Shown piece after piece: positions 23,257 to 35,780 of a DNA stretch of 64,000 nt (the stretch's first letter is position 1; every line of letters starts with the position of its first letter). The position numbers and the translations under genes are program-made. Origin of the DNA: Sequoia sempervirens (taxonomy: Eukaryota > Streptophyta > Pinopsida > Cupressales > Cupressaceae); NCBI GenBank assembly GCA_007258455.2, contig VDFB02358134.1, positions 217,181,152-217,245,151 on the forward strand, read 5' to 3'. The notes under the pieces were generated by a model. It was given only the letters and a program-made list of their open reading frames with translations, was not told the DNA's origin and did not search any database.

Positions 23257-24612
23257 GGTTCAACACCATCCCAAGGAGGTAAAATCAAACAAGGATTGGA
23301 GGAGGATATCATTAGCCAACTCTCAAGTTCATCAAAGAAGTAAAAACATGCACAAGGGTCTAAATTTCTTTCATATAGGTTAATTAATAGAGTTGAGGCA
23401 GTTATAGATGCGCCCATTCTAGTCTAGGGTTTGGACATATTCAAATATGGTTATAGGCGATGCAATGATACTAGGCCTATTTCAAATATTTGGAAATTTT
23501 ATTTAGGTAGGATAGTAGTGCCTAATTTTTTTTTCAATGTAGATTTGGTAAGGGCCATCGCAAAAAAATATGATTTTGATTCTAGGAGAATTTTTAATAA
23601 CAAAGGTGATGTGTTGACTAGACTAGATATAAATTTTATCTATGAGGTGTTTAACTTGAATTTAACTATAAAAATTCAAATAGATTTTGATTCACTATGT
23701 AGATTGTACTCAAGGGATAAGAAAAATTACAAATTAATGTGGTTACCTCACCATAGGATTTTTGAGGTATAGTAGAGATGAAATAGAACCATTCAGCTAT
23801 GACATCTTTGAAGACTACTTTGTGAACACTTTACACTTTTTCAGGTTTTGGGTATAGATTGTAGGGCATAAATTCCTGTACATATAATGATGATGGTAGT
23901 TGATATTCATAATAGGAATTTGAATAGAATTTATTTTTTTCCTCATTTGTTGCAAAGGTAATTCACAAGAGCTTAATGCAAATCAAGACTAACAATAGAG
24001 ATATATTTTAAATGATATTCCCTTCTTTGCCACATTTTTTTATATAGTGGAAAACTCATATGGAGCCCTACTATGTAGCTGAAATTTCAAGATGTTGAGG
24101 AATTTCCACTATTAGTCCAAGCATGGACACACATATGGGACAAGCATTATCCAAAATTGAATTAAATTACATTTGAAGGATGTTTTGTGCAAATTAGTAA
24201 TGAAAAAATTAGGATTTAAGAGCACAAAGAGATTGCCAGAAAGGGTAATGAACTTTTTGAGACCTAAGGAAAGAACTCTTGAGATTGGTTTCTCCACTCA
24301 AACACAATGATCATTATAATTTATGGATATCAAGTGTAGCCTCACATCCTTCCCAAGATTGTTCTTAACATAATTGCTTTCTTAGAAGTAATGTGGCAAT
24401 TTAATGAAAGTTATAAATTTCATTTAAGAGAAAATAAGAAAGGATCTTTGTTGACTTCCACAATTATATTTTTTGATTTTATGACTACTACTAAGGAGTT
24501 ATTGGAGTTGATTTATCCTTTGTTGCAACCTTACATTATGAAATTTGATAAAAAGAGAAATTTTGATTCAAATAACTTCATTAACCATGTTAGGGAGAGA
24601 GTTGTAAGGGAA
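23257..24612 (+). pseudogene. SIRE-like copia gag relic, part 1
   Basis: The ATG at 23257 begins MGSTPSQGG. A longer block, 23431-23770, reads DIFKYGYRRCNDTRPISNIW and VLTRLDINFIYEVFNL. The last open block, 24391-24612, ends at RERVVRE where the level-2 element is inserted. Reading continues in frame at 50245 (HFYHEFDKFEDIIKNG). The N-terminal part matches no family I can name. Assignment to a copia gag rests on the coiled coil and paired knuckle remnants in the second half. Stops near 23341, 23425 and 23770 and later frameshifts break it. Confidence 0.55.
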
Positions 24613-25806
24613 TGCAATGGAGTGAATTTGCACCCCTTGAAAATTCCCCATTTACACCCCTCACCTTAGAAAAATTAAACCCGACAATGATTTTCCACTT
24701 CCACCCACTTGGCAGTTGTATGTAGTGTCAATGTGGGATTTTTTGTCAGGGACGCTAGCACGGTGCGCAAACATCTATGAGGCATGCTACCATCCTGACA
24801 AGATTCTCACCTCTACAATCTGCAAAGGTGTTACACTTCTCCATTGGAAATGAAGCATAATGCCCCTACATCCTTGACTAGCCTCAAACAACTCTTTTGG
24901 GCTTCTATTCATGCTAAAAATATTTCATTTTTCATTCATTTGATCCTCTACACACTTCTACACATTTCTTGAGACACACTTGCTACTACACACTTCATTT
25001 TTCATATCATTATCCATTGTTGAAGCTACAAGACACTTCACATGCTTGAGGGAATCTTGTTTTGGAGGTGATATCCTTTTCATACACCATTGTCATTTGA
25101 TTTCATAGCATAGCATTGTTACCATTGCTTGGTACTAATTTATTTTATTACATTATTTATCATACTTTTTTTCTATTGTGGCTATTATGGTTGTCCATGG
25201 AGGTGGGAACACTGAAATGGGGATTTGACTATGGAAAGCCCTGAAACAACCCCAACATTTTTCTTCGTTTTGTTGTGTGTAGGTGATTGTGTTCATGTGG
25301 AGCTTGTAGGAGGCTGGACCACTCATGAGTTGCATTTCTACCACCTTTATTCTTATCAACTTTCATTTCCTAAGTTAAAGTATTCTTCTTGTTACTTTCA
25401 GTAGTTTAGCTATTTCTTGCTTTTTGTCACTGCTCGGAACTATTTTTATCAGGTAGTTAGTTAATTCCTTGATAGTCTTAACTATCCTTCATACTTTCTA
25501 TCTGTATGGATTCCAATGCCTGACCAAGACACCAATGTGTTGTGTTGTCATCCATCTTCTATGTTGGGGTCCTCTAGTAGAAATTTTCCTAGGTCGCAGT
25601 CTTGACTCAAGAATTTGCTCATCTAATTCCCTAAACCTTTTGAGTTGATAGAAGGATAGTGGTAGATCAATTTCCCTTACTTGAAACCATCCTAAAGCAT
25701 TAAACTTACCTTAAACAATCCTTAGCATGAGGTGTATTAGGGCAGTTGATTGTTCTAGACCGTCTCATGACCTAGGGTCCTGAGCGGTTGGTCATCCTCC
25801 TCTACA
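24613..25806 (+). repeat. 5' LTR of the level-2 element
   Basis: 1194 bp, TGCAATGGAGTG...CCTCTACA, homologous to 48959-50239. It lacks about 90 bp that the 3' LTR carries near 49390-49480. Confidence 0.85.
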
Positions 25807-25809
25807 TTT

Positions 25810-25825
25810 TGGTGAACCTGACGTG
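25810..25825 (+). other. Primer-binding site of the level-2 element
   Basis: TGGTGAACCTGACGTG begins three bases after the LTR end. The position is right for a tRNA primer. The tRNA was not identified. Confidence 0.55.
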
Positions 25826-25999
25826 AACTGTTCTAGTCTTGTTTAGTAGTGTTGAAAGACTCTTCTCTCACATTCTAGGAGTGTTGTGGGTGTGTGTGTT
25901 GTAGGGAACCTATCCTTGCAACCCAACCTATGACCCCTAGCGGTGTAGCTAAGAAGAATCCTTAAGTGTTGCAAAATGAAATCTTGAATAGGTCATCAT

Positions 26000-26298
26000 C
26001 TAATTGTTGGTCCCTTGGGGGCTTCGATGAAAGTCCATTCTAGTGTACATAAGAGAGCTTCCTTCCTACATCTACCAATCCCATCTATGCAACCTGCAAG
26101 TGGATCTCCTGCTATAAAATTTACCTCACAGGATTTGTCGAGGAATGCTAATAGAGAACCATCTCCTTTGTACATTCTTGCATGCATCAATGGGAACACC
26201 GTAATTGGCATTCTCATAGACCCTAAATGTTGGGTCAATGTTATCACAGAGGAGATCATGCTAATAAATTTTTTACATAAGTATGGATATGATAGTCT
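26000..26298 (+). pseudogene. Protease-like domain of the level-2 element, left part
   Basis: The frame from 26015 contains SPLYILACINGNTVIGILID and PKCWVNVITEEIM, ending KYGYDSL. The GxxVxGxLIDxGxxVNVI layout is that of plant Ty3 proteases, but the position of the catalytic DxG/S reads DPKC, so the active site is not standard. The giant element interrupts it at 26299, and the frame runs on at 45789. Confidence 0.55.
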
Positions 26299-29200
26299 TG
26301 TTGGAGCCTAAAATTTCTTGCCAAAATTTTGCAAAATTGATGACGAAATGGACTGTAGCACTCATAAATGCATTTGTTAAAACTGCCTCAAGGTGCCTAC
26401 TTTAAAAAATCATAATTTGAAGCCAGAGTAGTGTCATGAAAAACCACCTTCCAAACGGACTCATCTAACATATGTTAGTTCATATGTTTAGTCTTAGCTT
26501 CCCATAGTTTGATTTGGCAAGATTTTGAAGTAGCATATTCAAGGGTTCTATGAAAGTTTGTTGTTTACACAGTGTTAAAACTGCCAAAATGGTCAACTTT
26601 GGAAGATAATATTAAGCAACTGAAAGATTGTCAAGATAAATCAGTTGGTGATTTAGATTCTCGCCATCTAAATGTGCATTCATGCCAATTTTTTAGGGCT
26701 TCAAGACACCATTTAGTATTTTTCCAAAATCAAAATCAAATGGATTTTACCCAGTTTGGAGACTACATTTCCAGAACAACTGCAGAGGGGTCATGTTTGA
26801 TGCTTGATATTTTGTGAATGAAGATTATTGGTGAGAAATAATCTTGCATAGATGTTCACCTTGCCTAAATGAACTAATCCCTAAGATGGAAGCTTCTCAA
26901 AATTAGATTTGGTAAGGGGCAAGTGGTGGGTTTAAGTTGAGTTCAATAGCTACAATTTTTCAGAAATGCGAAATGTAAAACATTGAGTATTAATATCTTG
27001 CAAGATTGATGAATTCATGAAAATACATCTTACTACCACACTCCCCTACCATCAATTGAAATTTTGGTGAATTTTCACGGGTCTAAGAAAATATTTGATC
27101 AATTTACCAAGATGATTCTACGAGCTACTTGACTCATTTCGTCACAGTGCAAAATATCAAAAAATAAATTCAAAAGACTACCAATTTTTCAATGCATTGA
27201 TTTTCATCCTCGACCATAATGGTATCACCATGTTTTTATCATTGAATATGATTTCATTATGCAATCTCATTGGCTACTTTCCACTTAGCTGAATGCCTAG
27301 AGATTCTTGGCTATTGCCCATCAGATATAATTATTGAATGCTTTTAACCTCCATTCATTGCATGTATCCAAAATGTCACTTCTTCCTTTGTGATCTTCCA
27401 ATGTTAAATGAATACCCTTTAGTCTCATTGTGATTGTTAAGACTTGAAAAAGATGGTACAATCCATCCTGATTGTCAAAGACTTGTTCATTAGTGTCCTG
27501 CACTAAGGCTTTAAGCTCACTTCTCTTTCATTACCACTCTTCAAATCTGTTTCAAATATTCCCAAACTATCTTGCCTCATAATTTATGCATTTGATTATG
27601 AACATTACTACCTCACATGAGTGTTTTCCACAACTTAAATAAGTACCCATTGAGATTCTAAACAACATTGGGGTTCTTTAATTTGAGCAAGATGACCTAG
27701 AGTTGGTTCAACAAACTTTTATGGAGGCATCAGTAAATGGGCTCTAGTATTATTGATGGGCATTGTTTTGTCTAAGTAAGAGTGAATACAATGAACAAGA
27801 GCATGAAAAGCATGATATTTCACAATTGACAACATAGGAATCATCTATTATTTTTCACATAGTTCAAAATTCAAACAAGGGAAAACTGATTCATATTGAG
27901 TTAATAAACTCAAACAAAGTGATAATCGATTTATGCATTGAAAGAGATCATGAAAAAAAATTGTATAACCTATGGTATCAAGTTGAAGAGATAGTTGATA
28001 TTATGTATAAGAATATTAAACATGTGTTCTTCCAGCCAGTCAAGATGAAGATCATTACTTTACTAGGATGGAGTTCGACATAGATAGATTCATATGTTCT
28101 TCTGTTCATGACAATGTGGAGGATGCAGAGTTAAATTATTTTTCATCTAGTGGTTAGGCTGTCAAAACATATATGCACATAGTCATGAAAGTCCAACAAT
28201 AATGCAAATCATGCGAAGAAATTTACAAGAATTATTTCAACTTAGAAGTAATCATGTTACACACCGATAAGGATAATTGCAAAGACTTCATGAAGAATTT
28301 TATAGTGGGTAATGACGCTACACAATAAATGGGTTTTTTTTCAAACACTGCTCATCCAATGTTAATACAAAATTATATCAGTTGGAAGGTCAAACAAATC
28401 ATTTCATGGCATTGACAACCATATGCCTACATTATTATATCAAATGCTACACAGATTACATCATTGTGTGCAGATTTTAATTTGCACATATATAAACTCA
28501 TGACAGTCGAGTTTTATTTGGTGATTCCTCTCTATGTCTTCTGTAGTCAAGTTAATGATGAATGAGAATACAATTTCGAAACTAAAAAATCCAGGAGCAG
28601 ATTTTAGATGAATTAAATGGTGATGGGGTATGGTGTTTTCCTAAAAACTCATTTGAAATATATAATAGAAAATGGCTTTCTTTCCTCACTACATAGGCCA
28701 AGGAGAAAACCTTAAATGAATAAAACATCGAAGTAACATGTACAATCGAAGCAAGTTCCCCAAATCTCTCTGACTATGAGGGTCTCTCCAATGAGGTTTT
28801 TCAGGGAAAGTCCTACCAATAGCCAAACACCACTTACATTTCATCAGTGAAAACAAAGTCATGAGAATATGAAGCAAGGTTTTATTTCATTAAAACATGA
28901 TGAATATTTATTAAGAAAGATTTTAATGAAACATAGGCATCACTATAAACTAGTGTGAGTGAAAATATTAAAAGGCATAAAGTGAGGTTCTATTAAAATG
29001 ATAATCATGAAATCGTTGAGCCCAAAGATCGAAGAATGGGTAATTATTTTACCCAAGGCATATTTTAATCATACCAAAGTGTACAAGTGGAGACTTTTTA
29101 CCAAGGAGGTTAAAAAGAAATACATTAAATCACTCAATGGATGATTATTTTTATCCGAAGAGCATTAATTGGGTGGAAATAAAAAATTGTCGATAAGGAA

Positions 29201-30094
29201 GATAAAATTAAAGTATTGTCAAATACTTTATTTTTCACCATGAGGGAAAACATTTTCACCAAAGGAGTTATAAAGTGGGTAATTACTTTTATTTTAATGG
29301 GTGAAGAGTGAAGATTTCCAGCAAAGGAAAGATTTGATCAAAACTAAAATTATTTTCACTAAGATACAACAATAAAGATCAAAATATTTTAATTTGCCGA
29401 AGGCAATTAATTAAAATAAAGTGAAATGTTGCAATGAAGAGCAAGTGAAGGGTCATAACTCTAAAATATATAATGTATATATTCCAGATGAAATCAAATG
29501 AAAAAGGGATTAGAATTAGGAACCATCAGTAGGTTAGGAAATTGCCAGTATTAGATAGGTTGAACAGTTGCCGAAACAAAATATCATGATGTGTATTGCA
29601 AAATATCTTGAAATAATGCAAATGGAGAATAAGTTATAATTTGGTGGCTAAAATCAGGTGTCAATTATTTGTTGAAAATATATGATTATTTGGTTGTCTC
29701 CAACTTAATATTTCCTTATTATTTAAATTGGTATATCAAATATATATTCAATTTATCAAGGCACATTTTTTGTTCTTGTGTGGTGTGATTAATTGGTTTG
29801 TTTAAAGAATTAAAATCCTTCTAGTCAATCATAGTAATCTGGAAGTGTTATTTGGATCGATAAGAAGAGCCCTATAATCGATAAAATTATCACACTGTCT
29901 CTAGTTTGGTTCTATCTTGTTATTCAAATCAAAAGTATTTGATCTGTCAAGGCACACTTGTTGCCTTTGTGTGATTTAGTTAACTAGTTAGGAAGGATTA
30001 AAACTTCATATTAATTAATCATAGAAATCTAGTAAGAATCCTTTGGATCGATAAGAAGAGTTTGATAATTATATCCTTGCACGTTTATACGAGG

Positions 30095-30103
30095 TATAAA
30101 TAG
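30095..30103 (+). promoter_or_regulatory. Candidate TATA box of the giant LTR
   Basis: TATAAATAG stands in GAGGTATAAATAGTCAC. In the 3' LTR copy near 45360 the same place reads GTATAAACGG, so the box is altered there. Confidence 0.5.
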
Positions 30104-30236
30104 TCACAAGTGCCAAGAAATTTGAATTGTAGCTCGTAAGTCACATATCATTCACCTCTTGACTCCATTAGCCCAATAGAAGTAGGCACTAGTCTTACCC
30201 ATTTCATTTTAAAATTTTATAAAATCTTATTCATAC

Positions 30237-31664
30237 TGTAGACATCCAAATTTGACCACCCTCATATGGTCAAATCTGTCTCCTTTATTCATCTATTCTT
30301 TCGATATTAATTAAATGATTTATTTAATTAGTATTTCACATTTTTCTGAAGGTTTCTAAAGTATTTAATTTAACCCTTTCATCCTTTCCTCTCTAAATTA
30401 AATAAATATATCAATTTATTTAATTTAGTCATTTAACCTTTTTGAATTTAAATCAATTTAGATTCCCTTTTTTCTCTCTCCTTGTCACATCCTCCATAAT
30501 CCTCTACTAATCTGGATTAGCTTAAATAATCCATGATTAGGATGTGCACACCCTTAATCAGGATTTATTTCACATCCTCCATATTTGGCCACTTGCCTAT
30601 AATCCTTCATTAGTCTTCTTAATCACCTATTTTTACAACCTTGATCTAATCACATGCCATCTTTGGTATGTCCTCCAAGTCAACGCTTCACAAATGTTTT
30701 CTCGTTTAAGCCTTGACCTCTTCCCTATGTGAATTAAAAATTCACATTTATTCATTCAATGCATTTCTCTTCCCCATGCAAGTTGTTGGGAAATTCTAAA
30801 TTCTCACTTGTCACATCAGTAACATTGGATAAGGGCTTCCTTTATAAGGACCTTGTCATAGCCACAAGGTAATTCTCATCATGTGAATTTAAAATTCACA
30901 TTTATTCTCCCAACTACTTTTCCCTTCCAATCATGTGAATTTAAAATTCACATTTATTCCCCACCAACTTCTCTCATCCCCATGATGATAAGAGAGGATT
31001 TTCTAAAATTCCTCACTTGTCACCATCACTCTCATATGGGGACAAGGACTTCCTTTTTAAGGAAATATCCCCTAATCCCAAGGTACTTGCAAGTGCCTCC
31101 ACCTCACATTTCCTTCCTCCACATCACATGTCCTTTTCTTCATCTAATTTCCACATGGCTAGATGTGAGGGTCTGTCAATCCTCAATTCACCATAGCCCT
31201 CCATCTTGTCCATGTTGGCTAAATCCTAGCCATTCAAATCCCTAGAGGCCTTTCCCCTAAAATAGAAGTTTTTGGCTTCATTTTCTCATTATTCACTCAT
31301 CTATTCAAGCTCTCCAACTCTCAAGCTTAAGCAATCTCATACTCTCATCCTCCATTGTTGAATCCTCAAGCTCATCTTGCACTCATTTTGTTTATCTTAT
31401 CACATACCCACTTGCATCATTTGAATCCTCATCACATCTAGATCATTTTGCATATCATTTTAGGTGATTTTCCATCAAGGAGCACACATAAAATCTTCAT
31501 CAAAGGGACAACCAAAAAGATCAACTTAGCCAAGGTATAATCATTGTTTTATCTTTTCTTTGTTTAAGTTCAACTTAGGCTAATCTTGAGGTGTTGTTGT
31601 GTTGTTTCTCCTTTTGCATCTCATTGTTTTTATCTTTTAGGTTTAGAAATAACGTTGCATCACA
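30237..31664 (+). mobile_element. Solo LTR, 1428 bp
   Basis: It starts TGTAGACATCC and ends GCATCACA. It is flanked by CATAC (30232-30236) and CGTAC (31665-31669). The empty site in the 3' LTR reads TTCATACATTCACATTTC near 45510. There is no internal region or coding frame. The orientation is assumed, since TG..CA is symmetric. The ORF at 30883-31245 reflects Pro/Ser/His-rich translation of pyrimidine-rich DNA. Confidence 0.85.
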
Positions 31665-31948
31665 CGTACATTCACATTTCAAATTTTAGTAGGAGTAATT
31701 ATTAATCCTTCATCTATCTCACTCTATGCCACTATGGATAGATCCATAAATTCAATTAAGTCATACAACTCTAAATTTGCTTCAGCTATCAAGGTCTACC
31801 TGCCTAGGTTTAGTAGAGCCTGAAGTGTAGGGAGTCATCAACCATATGGGTTAACTCCATTCGTTGGTTCTACAATGTTGCAAGTCTAATCATAGAGCCT
31901 AGCATCCTCTTAGGATTTGTAACCTCCATTTTTGAGATCCAACAGATT

Positions 31949-31965
31949 AGTGACTCTACTGGGGA
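31949..31965 (+). other. Primer-binding site, Tat/Ogre type
   Basis: AGTGACTCTACTGGGGA lies four bases after the LTR end. It resembles the GGCGACTCCGCTGGGGA primer site typical of Tat/Ogre Ty3 elements, with C to T changes. Confidence 0.65.
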
Positions 31966-32134
31966 ACAAATTTCAGAAAAATTGATTCTAGCCTATCCAT
32001 TTAAAGAGTCAATATAAATTTCACATTTGGATAATTACTTCCATATTGTTGAGTGAGGAGATTCTGCTGGGGTAAACCAAGAACAATTTCAAAATCCATT
32101 TCATTTTCCTACTTTTGGGAAAAGTAGGTGGTTT

Positions 32135-32749
32135 CTGTTAAAAATTGATAGATAATGCATAAACATTTTGGAACAAGTGAGAAGGCAATAGTTAATAAGA
32201 GAGTGTAAAGAGTTGGACCAACAACTACTACAATTGAGAGACAAACGTGTTCCAAATGCATCACAAAATATACCATTCCACAATGAGGATGGATATACAA
32301 ATGCAAGCAGAAATTGGACCCCACAAATGCTACATAATATAACTGAGAATTTTCACAATGGAGGTAATGCACTCTATTCATAGCAGAACATTTGTTCATC
32401 ACAGGAATCAAAACAAATAAATGTTTATCCTATCCCTCCTAGACAAAGACTAGTAAGCTACCAAGGTCATCAATGCAATCAATATCAAGTGTAACACAAT
32501 TCCAACCCACTTGGAAATGTCAGTCAAAATTTGTAGCAAGGTATATATCAGAATCAACAATCTATGAAGAAAAATGATAAATGTTTACGTATTCGAGAGA
32601 GAAGCAAAAGTCTTTTGGATGCCTTTCTTAACATAAGGAGACATAAAGGAGAATCTAGGTGCTCTTTGTTTAGTAGAATAGTAGTTATTTGTAGGAAATA
32701 CCTATTAATTTTCCGCCTAGTAGGTCTGAGATCATTCAACAATTCATGA
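32135..32749 (+). pseudogene. Gln/Asn-rich frame of the giant element (possible gag remnant)
   Basis: One frame carries LEQVRRQ, LIRECKELDQQLLQLRDKRV (a short predicted coiled coil) and NEDGYTNASRNWTPQM. After more Asn/Gln-rich sequence it ends in a basic stretch, KCLRIRERSKSLLDAFLNIR. Several TAG or TAA codons stand where CAG or CAA would fit. It lies between the primer site and the acidic frame, where gag belongs, but no capsid or knuckle motif is visible. The function is unknown. Confidence 0.45.
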
Positions 32750-33985
32750 AAGTATATGAGCCTAATTCAGTTTATTGGCCTAAATCATGGATACCCGTTG
32801 CTTTTGATCAAATAGATGAATGGATTGCCATTATGGATAAGAAAAGGTATGAAGACACTATCAATGTTGAATCCAATAGTGGTATCACTGATGAGAATGA
32901 AGATACAAAGGATCTCTCCTGCATAATAGATTGTGATTGTGAATGTTATAAAGAATCCATTGAAAATCTAGATTTTGATGACAATCATGTGGATTTTCAA
33001 TTAAGTGATTTTTGAAGCTTTTATGGAGATCAAGAAGAAAAAGCAATAAAAAATGTGATATATGAATCAAATTCATTTGACAATGAACAAATAACACTTC
33101 CAGCTGCAGTTAAGTACCATGAAGACACATTTGAAAAGGAAAAGGTTTGTACACTAGAAAACGGTTTTCAATTTTTTTCAAATCCATTGTATGATGAAAA
33201 AATAGGAGGTCAAATGACATTTTTCCAAGGTGTGCCAGAACACAAATTTCATGTGTATTCAAACCCACTTAATGATGAGGATGAAGCATTTTCCGATAAT
33301 CAAGATAGCGTATCAATTTGTGAAGAAAATGAATATGAGATCAATGCATCCGAATTGCCACTTTTTGATGATGAAAAAAGTGAAGAATACAATAGTAATG
33401 AAATGGATGTAGAGGCAGGGATCACTCAATATTGAACAAATTTCAATTCTACTAACAGTTGAATACCAAAAATGCACACATAAGAATGATTCAAAAATTT
33501 CATCTCCGGCATACATTTGCTTTGACAGTGAAAGCACTTTGTGTAACAATGACGAGGGAAATTTTGAAGATAATCAAGATTCTATGTCTATTGTTGTTCA
33601 AGAAGGGATATGTAAATCAAAATTGGAAATTCTTGAGAATGACACTAATTTCCACATCATGGATAATGCTTGTTCAACATCAATTGGTTCAAATGGGCTT
33701 AATGATGAATGTATGAGTTATAAATTTGTGTCACTGCCAATTAGTGATATTGAAGAAGTAGAAAATATTTCAGATTTGATTATTCCAAAAAATGTTGATG
33801 TGACAGAATTTTCAGATTTACATGAGAAACATTCAGATGATGCATGTTCAATGCAACTGGGAGATCATTTAACAATACATGATAGTGAGCAAGATAATGA
33901 GAAATATTGCATTGAATGTGAATACACTTTTTATGATGGAGATGGAAAAGATTTATCACATGATAATAGGAATTATGAACTGTAG
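32701..33985 (+). pseudogene. Long acidic ORF of the giant element, function unknown
   Basis: About 428 codons with only one in-frame stop (33013-33015) and one frame change near 33430, better preserved than the other frames here. It opens with INFPPSRSEIIQQFMKVYEP and YWPKSWIPVAFDQIDEWIA. The rest is rich in Asp and Glu. Internal repeats are SNPLYDE/SNPLNDE (about 33180 and 33262) and DNQDSVSI/DNQDSMSI (about 33298 and 33565). Cys pairs occur (DCDCEC near 32935; CIECEY near 33910). No protease, RT, integrase or transmembrane pattern is seen. An ATG at 32746 is the first clear start. It could be an element-specific accessory protein or a captured host fragment. Confidence 0.55.
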
Positions 33986-34318
33986 AATGGTGAAAGGAAC
34001 ATGGGTCAAGCTAAACACAGTGTTATTCTGAAAGTTTCAAATGGTAATCTATGTAGCAAGGCAAATTGGATGAATGTTTTCAAGAGGAATCTAATGAACT
34101 CAAGACAAAACAAGGTGTATGACAGGGGAAAATAGGGGCATTTATTTTTTGGTTGCCTTGTGCCATCAGTTGTGGTGTTGTTCTTTCAAAACCATATTAG
34201 TTCATCACATAATAGAGTTTGAGTCTGCTGCTCAATGGATAAAACACTTGATTTTCTCCCCTGAAGACTTAGATTCTTGCTATGCCCACAAGGGGCATAC
34301 ATCCCCAGATGGAGCCAC
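33986..34318 (+). other. 3' part of the giant element interior
   Basis: A short continuation with a 70-codon frame (34119-34331) that runs into the LTR. AAGGGGC near 34290 and AGATGGAG near 34308 are the only purine-rich blocks before the 3' LTR. The polypurine tract is therefore poorly preserved. Confidence 0.4.
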
Positions 34319-35780
34319 TATTGGAGCCTAAAATTTCTATCCAAAATTTTGCAAAATTGATGAGGAAATGGACAACACTCAAATGCATTTGTAAAAACTG
34401 CCTCAAAGTGTCTACTTTAAAAAATCATAATTTGAAGCCAAAGTAGTTGCATGCAAAACCACCTTGCAAACATACTCATCTACCATATGTTAGTTCATAT
34501 GTTCATTTTTAGCTTCCATGGTTTGATTTAGCAATATTTTGAAGTAGCATATTCAAGGGTTCTGCAAAGGTTTGTTGTTTACAAAGTGTTAAAACTACCA
34601 AAATGGTCAACTTTGGAAGACAATATTAAGCAACTAAAACATTTTCAAGATAAATTAGTTGGTGCTTTAGATTCTCCCCATCTAAATGTGCACTCATACC
34701 AATTTTAAGGGCTTGAGGACACCATTTAGTATTTTTCTAAAATCAAAACCAAATGGATTTTACCCAGTTTGGAGACTGCATTTCCAGAACAGTTGCAGAG
34801 GGGTCATGTTTGATGCTTGATATTTTGTGAATGAATATTCTTGGTGATAAATCCTCTTGCACACATGTTCACCTTGCCTAAATGAACTAATCCATAGGAT
34901 GGAAGCTTCTCAAAATTATATTTGGTAAAGGGCAAGTGGCGGATTTAAGTTGAGTTTAACAGTTGGAATTTTTTAGAAATGCTAAATGTGCAACTTTGAG
35001 TATTAATATCTTGCAAGGTTGATGAATTCATGCAAATCTGTCTTACAACCACACTCCCCTACCATAAATTGAAATTTTGGTGAATTTTCATGGGTCTAAG
35101 AGAATATGTGATCAGTTTAAAAGGATGATTCTACAAGCTACTTGACTCATTTCGTCATAGTGCAAAATATATGAAAAAAAAATTCAAAAGACTACCCATT
35201 TTTCAATGCATTGATTTCCATCCTCAACCATAAGGGTATCATCATGTTTTTATCGTTGACTTTGATTTCATTATGCAATCTCATTGGCTACTTCCACTTA
35301 TTCGAATTCCTATAGATTCTTGGCTATTTCCCATTAGATATAATTATTGAATGCTTTTAACCTCCATTCACTGCATGTATCCAAAATGTCACTTCTTCCT
35401 TTGTGATCTTCCACTGTTAAATGACTACCCTTTAGTCCCATTGTGATTGCTAAGACTTGCAAAAATATGGTACAATCCATCCTGACTGTCAAAGACTTCT
35501 TCATTAGTGTTATGCACTAAGCCTTTAAGCTCACTTCTCTTTCATTACCACTCTTCAAATTTGTTTCAAATATTCCGAAACTATCTTGCCTCATAATTTA
35601 TGCATTTTATTATGAGCATTAATACCTCACATGAGTGTTTTCCACAACTTAAAGAAGTACACATTGAATTTCTAAACAACATTGGGGTTCTTCAATTTGA
35701 GCAGGATGAACTAGAGTTGGTTCAACAAACTTTTATGGAGGCATCAAGAAATGGGCTCCAATATTATCGATGGGAATTGT

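Larger units (their letters stand above)
26299..31944 (+). repeat. 5' LTR of the giant element, holding a solo LTR
   Basis: It starts TGTTGGAGCC and ends GATCCAACA. It aligns with 34319-35780 plus 42912-45783, except for the solo LTR at 30237-31664 and a missing segment of roughly 125 bp near 28465 that is present at about 43605-43735. Short ORFs here (for example 28689-28877) also occur in the 3' LTR and are not genes. Confidence 0.88.

Noticed and set aside
30883..31245. 120-codon ORF as a gene
   Set aside because: It lies in a solo LTR, with a Ser/Pro/His-rich translation of pyrimidine-rich DNA and no domain.
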